This document shows, piece by piece, positions 25,790 through 34,180 of a DNA stretch of 64,000 bases; position 1 is the first letter of the stretch, and the number at the start of each line of letters is the position of its first letter. The position numbers and the translations under genes were made by a program. The DNA lies in the NCBI GenBank assembly GCA_012728075.1, contig JAAYFV010000166.1:1-64000 (forward strand). The letters run 5' to 3'. The notes under the pieces were generated by a model. That model saw only the letters and a list, made by a program, of their open reading frames with translations, was not told the origin of the DNA and did not search any database. Source of the DNA: Tissierellia bacterium (lineage in GTDB: Bacteria > Bacillota > Clostridia > Tissierellales > Tepidimicrobiaceae).

Positions 25790-26876
25790 TTCTTACACCC
25801 TCCTTTTTTTGTTTATTCTTTAGATTTGCTTCTTTAACTACACTATAAGCTATGACTAAAACTACTATAATACCTATAATCACGGCAACTTTTCCATTGT
25901 TTGTTACCCCTTTTGGACTAGAAGCCAATCCAAAGTTATGAGCAAAGGCTGCCCCTATAGTAATTCCAAGTACAGTTATTCCAGCATCAGCATCTCCTTC
26001 ACTAGCAAGAATAGTCTGTCTTACAGGGCAACCTCCTAAAAGTACAGAACATATTCCTGTCAAAACCATGCCCATGAAATTCCATATATGGACAGGATGA
26101 GCTACTGGTTGATTTTCAAAACCTAAATTAAATGTATCAAAATTTAGAATTAAATTTGCTATTAAATTCACCACAAATATTCCTAATATTCCCCAAAAGA
26201 AGTGATAATCCTTTATCAACATAATATCTCTAAAAGACCCTGCAGTACATATTCTACTCTTTTGAAGAATTCCTCCAACTATCATTCCCAGGATTAAGGA
26301 CAATAGGATAGGAGCTCTCATAGAGCCAGGTCCTTCTTCACTAAAGAATATAAAATCAGGTTTTACAATTAAGAATATGAGTAATACTATAGCTACTATA
26401 GGCATAATATATCCAGAAAATTTAGGTTGCTCAATATTTCTACCTAGAGTGTAGCCTCTCTTTAAAAATTGAATACCAATAAATATTCCCACTAGATAAC
26501 CTAAAAGTCCAATTAAAGCATTTAAATCTCCATTAGCAAGTCTTAGTATCATCCTCAAAGGACATCCTAAAAATACTAAAGCACCAATAACTAAAAAGAA
26601 ACCTAAAAAGAATCTAATTAAAGGTGAGGAGCCTCCTCTAGATTTAAAATCCCCATTGGCTATGGAAATGATAAAAGCTCCTAAAATGAATCCAATAATT
26701 TCAGGCCTTATATACTGTACAATCTCTGCTCTATGAAGTCCTAATGCACCAGCAATATCCCTATAGAAACAGGCAACACATATCCCCATATTTCCAGGAT
26801 TGCCAAATTTCAGTAAAAGGGCACCAATAAGGCCAATGATGCCTCCATAGATAAACATTTTACGTTTATCATTCAT
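25782..26876 (-). CDS. yedE: YeeE/YedE-family sulfur/selenium transport membrane protein
   Basis: A 364-residue polytopic protein with two internal sulfur-transport repeats. Conserved cysteines occur in CVACFYRDIAG and FLGCPLRMILRLANGD in the first half, and in RICTAGSFRDIMLIKD and LGGCPVRQTILASEGD in the second; in TsuA-type relatives such cysteines relay thiosulfate. It resembles the YedE/FdhT selenium-associated branch. The first gene of a three-gene operon with AAGGAGG before the ATG, 116 bp downstream of a Crp/Fnr regulator in the same direction, which may control it. Confidence 0.88.
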   Translation of the reverse strand: MNDKRKMFIYGGIIGLIGALLLKFGNPGNMGICVACFYRDIAGALGLHRAEIVQYIRPEIIGFILGAFIISIANGDFKSRGGSSPLIRFFLGFFLVIGALVFLGCPLRMILRLANGDLNALIGLLGYLVGIFIGIQFLKRGYTLGRNIEQPKFSGYIMPIVAIVLLIFLIVKPDFIFFSEEGPGSMRAPILLSLILGMIVGGILQKSRICTAGSFRDIMLIKDYHFFWGILGIFVVNLIANLILNFDTFNLGFENQPVAHPVHIWNFMGMVLTGICSVLLGGCPVRQTILASEGDADAGITVLGITIGAAFAHNFGLASSPKGVTNNGKVAVIIGIIVVLVIAYSVVKEANLKNKQKKEGVRNA

Positions 26877-26992
26877 TATTAAAACCTCCTTGTCTATTTT
26901 TTATCATTACATATATGATTATATAAGACTTAAGAAGGTTTAAAAAATAATAAATATCTATAGTTTTCATTATAATATTGATACAATTTATA

Positions 26993-27673
26993 CTAACCAA
27001 ATAGAGATTCTTCTAGCAATTGAATATCCAATATCTTTATTGTATTCTTATCAAAATCTATGATCCCCTCTGCTTTCATGTGGCTTAATTCTCTAGATAG
27101 GGAAGGTCTAGGAACATTTAAAAGTTCAGCCATCCTTTTTCTTGTATAGGGTATATTCAATATAAATGTTTTTTGTTTTTTATATTCGTGTAAAAGATAA
27201 CTTGATATTTTTTTTCTAATGGTATCCTGACTTAAATTGGCAATCCTATTGTTTAACATTAAAATTCTTTGGGACAGTATAGATACAAAATTAGTCAGCA
27301 CCTTTGAATTTAGCATAGATAATTTTATTATATCTTCCTTTTTAATAAACATTATTTCACTATACTCTATAGGGGTTATAGTTGCAGGATAGACATGTTC
27401 CCTTGAAAACACTAAGGATTCCCCAAATATATTTCCTTCATTAAATATATTTATGGTCATAACTTGCCCTGAAGGAAATATTTTTTGAATTTCTACTTTC
27501 CCTTTAAGAATAATCCCTAAGCTATGACAATCTTCTCCCTCAATGGCTATTACTTCATTATTGTTGTATATCATAATTTTAAAATCAATTTTATCCAATA
27601 TTTGGATAATATCCTCCTCGTCAATATCTTTAAATAATAGGCATTTTGATAATTGAACAATATAGTCCTTCAT
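26993..27673 (-). CDS. Crp/Fnr-family transcriptional regulator
   Basis: A 226-residue regulator: N-terminal cyclic-nucleotide-binding-like barrel (GIILKGKVEIQKIFPSGQVMTINIFNEGNIFGES near residues 50-85) and a C-terminal winged helix with KRMAELLNVPRPSLSRELSHMKAEGII near 180-205. The Fnr four-Cys iron-sulfur pattern is absent and cAMP contacts are not convincing, so the signal is unknown. Being just upstream of the YedE-TusA-DUF3343 operon on the same strand, it is likely to regulate that operon in response to sulfur, redox or similar signals. Confidence 0.88.
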   Translation of the reverse strand: MKDYIVQLSKCLLFKDIDEEDIIQILDKIDFKIMIYNNNEVIAIEGEDCHSLGIILKGKVEIQKIFPSGQVMTINIFNEGNIFGESLVFSREHVYPATITPIEYSEIMFIKKEDIIKLSMLNSKVLTNFVSILSQRILMLNNRIANLSQDTIRKKISSYLLHEYKKQKTFILNIPYTRKRMAELLNVPRPSLSRELSHMKAEGIIDFDKNTIKILDIQLLEESLFG

Positions 27674-27921
27674 GGCTACCTCCTATAGTTTAATTTTAAT
27701 ATACTTAAAATACTCAATCAATAGTGATATAATATATAGAGCATAAAAAAACAAAAAAATATAAAAATATGTGACTATTCTATTTAAAATGGGTAAGTAT
27801 AAAAATGAAGGTTTATTGTGCTTTTTTAGAGGGAGTGGTCCATATATGAGTGAATAAGCTTACACATGGAGTGCATATAGTAATATCATGATAGCATATA
27901 TTATATAAAGGAGATCGTATT

Positions 27922-28206
27922 ATGAATAAGATATTATTGATTAATAGAATTAATCCTCAAAATTATTCAAATACTAAAAATAAGGTTTTTTTTATGATTG
28001 GTGGGATGAATATCCCCACTGTGGAAAATAGGCTTATGGATGTAATAAATGACTCTAATATGGTTAAACCAGAAGATATGGTATTAAAATACAATGGTAT
28101 TGAATTAAACATAACTGTACAACAGATACCAGCCATTGTAAAATTGTTATGTGATGAAAGCTTTTCCATATATGGCATATATCAATTATATAATCCAGAT
28201 GAATAA
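27922..28206 (+). CDS. Small protein of unknown function, 94 residues
   Basis: Not recognised. It starts with MNKILLINRINPQNYSNTKN and contains KVFFMIGGMNIPTVENRLMDV and KYNGIELNITVQQIPAIVKLL. No signal peptide, membrane helix or Cys-rich motif is visible; the pattern looks like a small alpha/beta cytoplasmic protein. Translation looks real: AAAGGAGATCG precedes the ATG and a terminator follows. It is divergent from the Crp/Fnr gene. The 248-bp gap between them (27674-27921) is very AT-rich with no clear regulatory site. Confidence 0.65.
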   Translation: MNKILLINRINPQNYSNTKNKVFFMIGGMNIPTVENRLMDVINDSNMVKPEDMVLKYNGIELNITVQQIPAIVKLLCDESFSIYGIYQLYNPDE

Positions 28207-28211
28207 ATGCT

Positions 28212-28240
28212 TAACTCCCTTTTACGGAATAAGGGAGTTA
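28212..28240 (+). terminator. Terminator after the 94-residue gene
   Basis: TAACTCCCTT (28212-28221) pairs with AAGGGAGTTA (28231-28240) around a 9-nt loop. The T tract after it is interrupted (TATTATTT). Confidence 0.65.
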
Positions 28241-28308
28241 TATTATTTACAAAACTAGTATGGGAATGGTATGATTAATGGAACTAAATATTTTCGAGGT
28301 GATTTTAT

Positions 28309-28893
28309 ATGAAAAGATGGAAAAGAAAGGGTATAATAATATCTATAATTGTGGTTATAGTATTTAGCCTTTTTATGTATTTTAAATTTTCTATAAAAAA
28401 GGAGACAGTCAAATTATCGGATACAATAGAAGAAAAACTAGCCAAGATATTGGAAGTGGCCACAGTTAAGTACAATTATACCAATGTAGTAACCTATAAG
28501 GACAATATGAAAGTTAGTGGATTAAATGTACCTTTTACAAACAAGAGCTTTATCATAAAATATAGTGGCTATATAAAAGCGGGAGTAGATTTAAATGGAA
28601 TTGAAACCCAAGTAATAGATCCTAAGACAGTTAAAATTATATTGGACAAGCCAAAAGTATTTGATAATGTAATAATGGAAGAAGATGTATATGTATATGA
28701 TGAAAGGGATTCGGTTTTTAATAAGCTAAGTTTTAATGATTTATATGATGTGCTAGTAGAGGAGAAAAAGAGTATGGAGGAAGAAGTAATAGAAAAAGGA
28801 CTTTTAAATGATGCAGAAAAAAATGCGAAGGATGTATTAATGTCTTTGTTGGAAAGTATGGGATTTGAAAATATTGAGATAGTATTTAGATAG
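28309..28893 (+). CDS. DUF4230 membrane-anchored protein
   Basis: A 194-residue protein with a short basic N terminus and one membrane helix (residues ~9-27), then an extracytoplasmic domain with TVKYNYTNVVTYKD near residue 52 and GYIKAGVDLNGIE near 91, typical of DUF4230. Function of the family is unknown. GAGGTGATTTTAT precedes the ATG. It is followed by an L,D-transpeptidase in the same direction, 73 bp away, so a cell-envelope role is plausible. Confidence 0.75.
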   Translation: MKRWKRKGIIISIIVVIVFSLFMYFKFSIKKETVKLSDTIEEKLAKILEVATVKYNYTNVVTYKDNMKVSGLNVPFTNKSFIIKYSGYIKAGVDLNGIETQVIDPKTVKIILDKPKVFDNVIMEEDVYVYDERDSVFNKLSFNDLYDVLVEEKKSMEEEVIEKGLLNDAEKNAKDVLMSLLESMGFENIEIVFR

Positions 28894-28966
28894 AAATATA
28901 ACTCCCTAATGGATTGGTTTTAAATATAAACTATCAGCATATAAATATTATATGGGAGGGATAGGG

Positions 28967-29692
28967 ATGAATAGGAAATTCAATATTATCCTACTCTTAT
29001 TTATATTAGTGCTGATGGTTATAATAATAGGAAACTATATACATCTTTTTTTCACCAAAAAAGGTATAGATTATGAAAATAAGGGTACCTATTTAAAAGT
29101 AGACAAGAATAATATAGCTCTATTAATAGAGGTTGATAAGAAGCAACTTCATATTTTAGATATTTCCTCCAATAAAATAGTTAAAAGCTATGTGGTAGCT
29201 ACTGGAAAGGTAGATACTCCAACTCCATTAGGTAGTTTTAAAATAGTAGAAAAAGCCAAATGGGGGGGAGAATTTGGTTCTAGATGGTTAGGTTTAAATG
29301 TACCTTGGGGGAAATATGGTATCCATGGTACAAACCAGCCAAGCTCTATAGGCTTTAATGCTTCTGCTGGTTGTATTAGGATGAGGAATAAAGATATAGA
29401 AGAATTATACAATATAGTGGAATACAATACCAGGGTTAATATAGTCAATGGACAATATGGCCCTTTTGCCTATGGATTTAGAAAATTGTCTCCAGGGGAT
29501 AGAGGTGCAGATGTATTAGAGGTTCAGAAAAGATTGAAATTACTAGGCTATTATGATGGTGCCCTTGATGGTATATATGGAGAAGGAATGAAAAGCTCCT
29601 TAATACAATATTTAAAGGATAATAATATGCCCTTGACAGATACAATAGATTTTAATATATATACTAAGTTGGGGATAATACTTATGGAGTGA
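28967..29692 (+). CDS. L,D-transpeptidase (YkuD domain) with C-terminal peptidoglycan-binding domain
   Basis: Cross-links or modifies peptidoglycan through a cysteine active site. N-terminal membrane helix, YkuD domain with the catalytic pattern IHGTNQPSSIGFNASAGCIRM (His, Ser-x-Gly-Cys-x-Arg), and a PG_binding_1 domain near the C terminus (LSPGDRGADVLEVQKRLKLLGYYDGALDG). An ATG at 28952 is in frame, but it overlaps GGGAGGG (28954-28960); the start at 28967 places that site correctly and gives 241 residues. In spore formers such enzymes often act in cortex or late wall maturation. Confidence 0.9.
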   Translation: MNRKFNIILLLFILVLMVIIIGNYIHLFFTKKGIDYENKGTYLKVDKNNIALLIEVDKKQLHILDISSNKIVKSYVVATGKVDTPTPLGSFKIVEKAKWGGEFGSRWLGLNVPWGKYGIHGTNQPSSIGFNASAGCIRMRNKDIEELYNIVEYNTRVNIVNGQYGPFAYGFRKLSPGDRGADVLEVQKRLKLLGYYDGALDGIYGEGMKSSLIQYLKDNNMPLTDTIDFNIYTKLGIILME

Positions 29693-29778
29693 AATTACAT
29701 ATGGTTAATATTTTATCTATTGGGTATAAATATATGGCAAAGAAAAAATTCGAATAATTAAATTTAAGGAGGTTTATT

Positions 29779-30282
29779 ATGGCGTCTGAAAAATTATTAA
29801 AAGAACTAAACGATCAATTTAATTTTGAATTAGAATCAGGGTATTATTATATGGCAATGGCAGCCTACTGTGCTGAAGAGAACTTGGATGGTTTTGCTAA
29901 CTTTTTCATAATTCAAGGTCAAGAAGAGTATCTTCATGCTATGAAATTTTTTGATTTTATAAACGATATGGATGGAAGAGTTATCATGAAGGCTATAGGG
30001 GAACCCCAAAATGAATTTGAATCCCTAGTCCATGTATTTGAAACAGCTTTAAAACATGAGGAATTGGTAACTAGTAGGATAAACAAATTGATGGATTTGG
30101 CAAAAGAAGAAAAAGATTATGCAACTATTAGTTTTCTACAATGGTTTGTAGATGAACAATTAGAGGAAGAAAACAGCATGAAAGATATACTAGTAAAATT
30201 AAAGAGGATGGATGGACATTTCCAAGGTATATATATGTTAGATAGAGAATTAGCAGGAAGAACTTTGGAACCTATTGAATAA
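29779..30282 (+). CDS. Ferritin (non-heme, FtnA type)
   Basis: A 167-residue four-helix ferritin that oxidises and stores iron. Di-iron ligands are visible in the order ELESGYYYMAMAAYCAE, QGQEEYLHAMKFFDFI (ExxH), and WFVDEQLEEENSM. AAGGAGG lies upstream. It stands as a single gene between the L,D-transpeptidase and a bidirectional terminator. With rubrerythrin nearby it fits an oxygen-stress and iron-handling role for an anaerobe. Confidence 0.93.
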   Translation: MASEKLLKELNDQFNFELESGYYYMAMAAYCAEENLDGFANFFIIQGQEEYLHAMKFFDFINDMDGRVIMKAIGEPQNEFESLVHVFETALKHEELVTSRINKLMDLAKEEKDYATISFLQWFVDEQLEEENSMKDILVKLKRMDGHFQGIYMLDRELAGRTLEPIE

Positions 30283-30290
30283 TGAATATT

Positions 30291-30323
30291 AAAAAAGACA
30301 GGCATTTTGACCTGTCTTTTTTT
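30291..30323. terminator. Bidirectional terminator between ferritin and SASP
   Basis: AAAAAAGACAGG and CCTGTCTTTTTTT flank a short loop, giving A-rich and T-rich tails on both sides, suited to the convergent genes. Confidence 0.9.
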
Positions 30324-30332
30324 GTAGACGTA

Positions 30333-30563
30333 CTATCTAGTTGTAGTACCTCCACCCATACTTCTTTGTGCCATTTCAACTAGTCTTTTAGTCATATATC
30401 CACCAACATATCCATTTTGCCTAGATGGTAAATTACCTTTATCTATTGAGTTGTAGTCTGACATACCCAATTCAGAAGCTATTTCTAACTTCATTTGATC
30501 TAGTGCTTGACGAGCTTCTGGTACTAGGATGTTATTTGAACCTGTTTTGTTATTAGTAGCCAT
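30333..30563 (-). CDS. Small acid-soluble spore protein, alpha/beta type
   Basis: Coats and protects DNA in dormant spores, and is degraded on germination. The 76-residue protein has the family core EARQALDQMKLEIASELGM, where the germination protease site lies in LEIASE, and the second block NGYVGGYMTKRLVEMAQ. An in-frame TTG at 30570-30572 lengthens the ORF, but AAAGGAG fits ATG 30563. A candidate sigma-G promoter lies upstream (GGTTTA, 17 bp, CATAATA). It shows that the organism is an endospore former. Confidence 0.95.
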   Translation of the reverse strand: MATNNKTGSNNILVPEARQALDQMKLEIASELGMSDYNSIDKGNLPSRQNGYVGGYMTKRLVEMAQRSMGGGTTTR

Positions 30564-30621
30564 TAATTTCAACTCCTTTCTTAGGTAATTATTTTTTTAT
30601 ATTTATAAGATTTTGTAATAG

Positions 30622-30651
30622 TATTATGTGTAGAAAAGACTAAGATAAACC
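30622..30651 (-). promoter_or_regulatory. Possible sigma-G promoter of the SASP gene
   Basis: On the leftward strand, GGTTTA, 17-bp spacer, CATAATA; the -10 is close to the sigma-G CATACTA form, the -35 is weak. Forespore expression is expected for this class of gene. Confidence 0.4.
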
Positions 30652-30739
30652 ATGTAATTTTATCTACTATTAGAGCCATTTTCTAATATAACCAAAAAAT
30701 GAGATTTAAAAAAACAGAGCTATTAGTCCGGGGAAAAGG

Positions 30740-30808
30740 AAAAAAGTACGCAAATACGTAATTTACTTAATAAGCAGTATTGGAGATGTTTTTTTTAAAA
30801 AAAGTACG
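30740..30808. repeat. Direct repeat in the SASP-lysA spacer
   Basis: AAAAAAGTACG occurs at 30740-30750 and, with one more A, at 30797-30808, in the 366-bp gap between the divergent SASP and lysA genes. A TACGTA and an A/T-run palindrome lie between or beside them. No lysine riboswitch was recognised. The function of the stretch is unknown. Confidence 0.45.
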
Positions 30809-30876
30809 AAAAACAGGAAAACATTGATTCTCTTTTATTTCATCTCTAGTAAATTCAATTGATATATATTGGCATG

Positions 30877-30908
30877 AATATTGCTAATTAATTATAGTTA
30901 GCAATATT
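30877..30908 (+). promoter_or_regulatory. Inverted repeat just upstream of lysA
   Basis: AATATTGCTAA (30877-30887) and TTAGCAATATT (30898-30908) are perfect 11-bp arms with a 10-bp spacer, ending 6 bp before the ribosome-binding site. It could be an operator or a leader hairpin. Confidence 0.55.
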
Positions 30909-30929
30909 TTATATGAAAGGATGAAAACC

Positions 30930-32189
30930 ATGTCAAATTTTCACTTTGCTGGTTGTGATACAGTATATTTAACAGAAAAATACGGAACACCTTTATATGT
31001 TATCTCCGAGGATTTCATAATAGATAGAATTGATGAAATAAAGGAGAATTTTGTAAAAAAATATAATCATGTAGAGGCTGTTTATGCAAGTAAGGCTTTT
31101 CTTACCAAGGAGATGGCTAGGATAATAAAAAGGGAAGGAATAGGTATAGATGTGGTATCTGGTGGAGAGCTATATACAGCAATACAGGTAGATTTTCCTC
31201 CAGAAAAAATAGTTTTTCATGGTAATAACAAAAGCTATGAGGAACTTGAGATGGCTGTAGACTATGGAGTAGGTAGAATAGTAGTGGACAACCTCTATGA
31301 ACTTAAAAACTTAAATCATATTGGGAAACAATATGGAAAAAAAATAGACATGCTATATAGAGTTACTCCAGGAGTAAATAGCCATACCCATAGATATATT
31401 CAAACAGGACAAGTAGATTCTAAATTTGGAATTCCCATGGCAGATGACATTATATATAATGCTATTGAAAAAGCTATGAATCTATCTAATATAAATCTAT
31501 TGGGTTTTCATTTTCATATAGGATCTCAGATTTTAGATAATATTACCTATCTAGAAGCTGTAGGAAATATAATGAAACTTATGAAGGAATCTAAGGATAG
31601 ATTTAATTTTGAAACCAAGGAATTAAATACAGGTGGAGGTTATGGAATACAATATGGAGGAGGAGAAGGAAAATCTATAAACTTTTATACTGATGCCATA
31701 ATGGATGAAGTATATAAAGGGTGTAAGAAATATAAACTAGAAGTTCCAAAGGTAGTTATAGAACCTGGTCGATGGATTATAGGGGAAGCTGGCATTACAC
31801 TATATACTATAGGTTCAATAAAGGAGATTCCCAATGTAAGGACCTATGTAAGTGTAGATGGAGGTATGACGGATAATCCCCGTCCTAGTTTATACGAAGC
31901 CAAATATAATGCTCTAGTAGCAAATAAAATAGATGAAGAACCAGCTCAAAAGGTAACTATTGCTGGCAAATGTTGTGAATCTGGAGATATACTAATATGG
32001 GATCTTAAAGTACCAAAAGTGGAACCAGGAGATATATTAGCGGTTTTATCTACAGGGGCATACAATTATTCTATGGCTAGTAATTATAACAAAATTCCCA
32101 AGCCTGCAGTAGTAATGATAAAAGATAGTATAGATAGGCTAATAGTAAAAAGGGAGAGTTATGAAGATATGTTAAAAAATGAGGTTTAA
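30930..32189 (+). CDS. lysA: Diaminopimelate decarboxylase
   Basis: Last enzyme of lysine synthesis: meso-diaminopimelate to lysine, with PLP. The PLP lysine is K55 in VYASKAF; other family marks are GFHFHIGSQI near residue 195, ELNTGGGYGIQY, VIEPGRWIIGEAG, and CCESGDI followed by GAYNYSMASNYN. ATG 30921 directly abuts GAAAGG, too close for initiation, so ATG 30930 (nine bases after the site) is preferred, giving 419 residues. The gene has its own leader and terminator. Confidence 0.94.
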   Translation: MSNFHFAGCDTVYLTEKYGTPLYVISEDFIIDRIDEIKENFVKKYNHVEAVYASKAFLTKEMARIIKREGIGIDVVSGGELYTAIQVDFPPEKIVFHGNNKSYEELEMAVDYGVGRIVVDNLYELKNLNHIGKQYGKKIDMLYRVTPGVNSHTHRYIQTGQVDSKFGIPMADDIIYNAIEKAMNLSNINLLGFHFHIGSQILDNITYLEAVGNIMKLMKESKDRFNFETKELNTGGGYGIQYGGGEGKSINFYTDAIMDEVYKGCKKYKLEVPKVVIEPGRWIIGEAGITLYTIGSIKEIPNVRTYVSVDGGMTDNPRPSLYEAKYNALVANKIDEEPAQKVTIAGKCCESGDILIWDLKVPKVEPGDILAVLSTGAYNYSMASNYNKIPKPAVVMIKDSIDRLIVKRESYEDMLKNEV

Positions 32190-32224
32190 TTATCTCATGA
32201 ATAAATTTTTATTTCTATTATATT

Positions 32225-32258
32225 AAAAATTGGGTGACTTTTAGTTACCCAATTTTTT
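32225..32258 (+). terminator. Terminator after lysA
   Basis: AAAAATTGGGT pairs with ACCCAATTTTTT across an 11-nt loop; T run at the 3' side. Confidence 0.85.
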
Positions 32259-32350
32259 ACTTTATTAATCAACAAATTATTGGAACCATTATTAAAAATA
32301 TACGTATTATGATTATAAATAAAAAATATTCAAATTGGGAGGTCTAGCCT

Positions 32351-32536
32351 ATGAATGGAGATTTTTATGCTGAAAGAAATCAAAAAGGTTTAGCTAGAGT
32401 TTATATACCTTTTCAAATTATGAATGGAGTTTTTAGCCCTAGTGAAGCTCTTAAAAAAGGTACTTTGTTCCCTGAACTATATAAACCCTACAAAGAAAAT
32501 GGAGCTAATTTATATGGAGGTGAATTTAATGGATAG
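32351..32536 (+). CDS. cotJA: Spore coat-associated protein CotJA
   Basis: A 61-residue protein with the CotJA pattern LARVYIPFQIMNGVFSPSEALKKGTLFPELYKPY. GGGAGG precedes the ATG. It heads the cotJABC operon, normally transcribed in the mother cell under sigma-E. A clear sigma-E box was not identified in the 160 bp upstream. Confidence 0.93.
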   Translation: MNGDFYAERNQKGLARVYIPFQIMNGVFSPSEALKKGTLFPELYKPYKENGANLYGGEFNG

Positions 32537-32789
32537 GGAACAGAAGATATTATTAAAGGAAATAATGGAAGTTGGATTTGTATTAGTGGAAACTAATCTT
32601 TATTTAGACATTCAACCAAATGACGAAAGAGCCTTAAGGCTTCATAATAGTTATTCACAAAAATATAAAGAGTTAGAGTCTTTATACCAAGCCAAATATG
32701 GGCCTTTAAGATATACAGAAATGAGTAGCTATCCATGGGCATATATCAATGGACCTTGGCCTTGGGAAATAAACTTTGATATACCTTAA
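32529..32789 (+). CDS. cotJB: Spore coat protein CotJB
   Basis: An 86-residue protein with the CotJB layout: LLKEIMEVGFVLVETNLYLDIQPND near the N terminus and a C-terminal YPWAYINGPWPWE. A longer in-frame ORF begins at 32424, inside cotJA, but GGAGGTGAATTTA fixes the start at ATG 32529. It overlaps cotJA by 8 bp and is followed by cotJC after 12 bp. It is needed for assembly of CotJ proteins into the coat in B. subtilis. Confidence 0.92.
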   Translation: MDREQKILLKEIMEVGFVLVETNLYLDIQPNDERALRLHNSYSQKYKELESLYQAKYGPLRYTEMSSYPWAYINGPWPWEINFDIP

Positions 32790-32801
32790 GGAGGTTTTAA
32801 T

Positions 32802-33374
32802 ATGTGGATATATGAAAAAAGATTACAATATCCTGTAAGAGTGGATACTACAAATCCTACACTTGCAGCTATGATAATCGAACAATTTGGTGGTGCTGAT
32901 GGGGAATTATCAGCAGGGATTAGATACTTAACTCAAAGATGGACTATGCCCACCAATCAAACAAAGGCATTGCTTACAGATATAGGAACAGAGGAATTAG
33001 CCCATTGGGAAATCATAGGGACTTTAGTGTGGAAACTGGTAAAGGATGCCCCAGTAGATGAAATAAAAGGAACTCCCTTTGAAGCCCATTATGTAAATCA
33101 TGGCAAAAGCCCTTTTCCTCATAGTGCAGCTGGTGAAGCTTGGACTGCTGCATATATTCAATCAAAAGGGGATCCAATAGCAGATCTTCATGAGGATATG
33201 GCAGCAGAGCAAAAGGCAAGAGCCACTTATGAATGGCTAATTAACATCAGTGATGACCCAGGAGTTAAAGATACGTTAAGATTTCTAAGGGAAAGAGAAA
33301 TAGTCCATTTTCAAAGATTTGGCGAAGCTCTTATGATATTACAAGATGAATTAAATAGCAAGAAGTTTTTTTAA
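32802..33374 (+). CDS. cotJC: Spore coat protein CotJC, manganese catalase family
   Basis: A 190-residue four-helix protein of the manganese-catalase type. Metal-ligand motifs include GADGELSAGIRYLTQRW, TDIGTEELAHWEIIGTLVW (ExxH), DLHEDMAAEQKARATYEWL, and REREIVHFQRFGEAL. AAGGAGG precedes the ATG. In spores it resides in the coat and may detoxify peroxide. The sequence ends within the following terminator. Confidence 0.94.
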   Translation: MWIYEKRLQYPVRVDTTNPTLAAMIIEQFGGADGELSAGIRYLTQRWTMPTNQTKALLTDIGTEELAHWEIIGTLVWKLVKDAPVDEIKGTPFEAHYVNHGKSPFPHSAAGEAWTAAYIQSKGDPIADLHEDMAAEQKARATYEWLINISDDPGVKDTLRFLREREIVHFQRFGEALMILQDELNSKKFF

Positions 33375-33399
33375 AAAAACAGGGTTTTCCTGTTTTTTT
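33373..33399 (+). terminator. Terminator after cotJC
   Basis: AAAAAAACAGG, 5-nt loop GTTTT, CCTGTTTTTTT. It begins in the cotJC stop codon. Confidence 0.85.
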
Positions 33400-33516
33400 A
33401 ATTGGACTAGACATATGAATTAAAAAAGGGTAAAATATAAGGGACAAGTATAATTTAATTGATATAATAAGTGTAAGGTAATGTATTGTTAAAAATATAG
33501 CAAAGGGGGAATATCT

Positions 33517-34062
33517 ATGAAAGCAATGACAGCTCAAAATTTGAGATCAGCTTTTGGAGGAGAGAGCCAAGCCCATATGAGATATAGAATTTGGGGCGAT
33601 AAGGCTGATGAAGATGGATTTCCAACAGTAGCTAGATTATTTAGAGCAACCTCTGATGCAGAGGAAATACATGCTACATTGCATTTTAAAGCCTTAAAAG
33701 ATGAAAAAGGAGATTTTTCAGTTACTTCAGGAGCAGGATTTGGTTTTAGTACTACATCAGAAAATCTTCAAGGGGCTATTGATGGAGAGTTGTTTGAAGT
33801 AAATGAAATGTACCCAGCTTACATAGCAGTAGCTGAAATGCAAGAGGAAAAAGCAGCCCTATCTGCTATGAGGTTTGCTATTGAAGCAGAAAAAGTCCAT
33901 GCAGATCTGTTTACAAAGGCCAAGGAAGCGGTAGACAATGGCAAGGATTTAGAAGCAGAAAAGGTATTATTATGCCCAGTATGTGGTTTTATAAGTATAA
34001 CTGGTGAAGAAGATAATTGTCCTATATGTAAAGCAAAAAAAGAATTATTCATAGAATATTAA
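33517..34062 (+). CDS. rbr: Rubrerythrin
   Basis: Reduces peroxide in anaerobes with a ferritin-like di-iron site and a rubredoxin-like iron site. The 181 residues have AFGGESQAHMRYRIWGDKA and SDAEEIHATLHFKAL in the diiron domain, then EMQEEKAALSAMRFAIEAEKVHADLF, and finally CPVC and CPIC pairs of the rubredoxin knot near residues 152-172. A single gene with its own terminator; AAAGGGGGAA lies upstream. A PerR box was not identified. Confidence 0.95.
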   Translation: MKAMTAQNLRSAFGGESQAHMRYRIWGDKADEDGFPTVARLFRATSDAEEIHATLHFKALKDEKGDFSVTSGAGFGFSTTSENLQGAIDGELFEVNEMYPAYIAVAEMQEEKAALSAMRFAIEAEKVHADLFTKAKEAVDNGKDLEAEKVLLCPVCGFISITGEEDNCPICKAKKELFIEY

Positions 34063-34063
34063 T

Positions 34064-34091
34064 AAGGCACCTATTGGTGCCTTAGTTTTTT
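34064..34091 (+). terminator. Terminator after rubrerythrin
   Basis: AAGGCACC, loop TATT, GGTGCCTT, then AGTTTTTTA. Confidence 0.9.
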
Positions 34092-34180
34092 ATGAAAAGG
34101 TTTTCAAAGTTTAAATTATCAACTAAATATAGGAAGATTAGGGGGAAATAGCCATATAGGTATCAAGGATGTGAACAAAT

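Noticed and set aside
30564-30929. Lysine riboswitch upstream of lysA
   Set aside because: No L-box core motif was found; only repeats and an inverted repeat are visible.
32424-32528. Longer CotJB beginning at 32424
   Set aside because: This part overlaps cotJA in another frame; the real ribosome-binding site and family start are at 32529.
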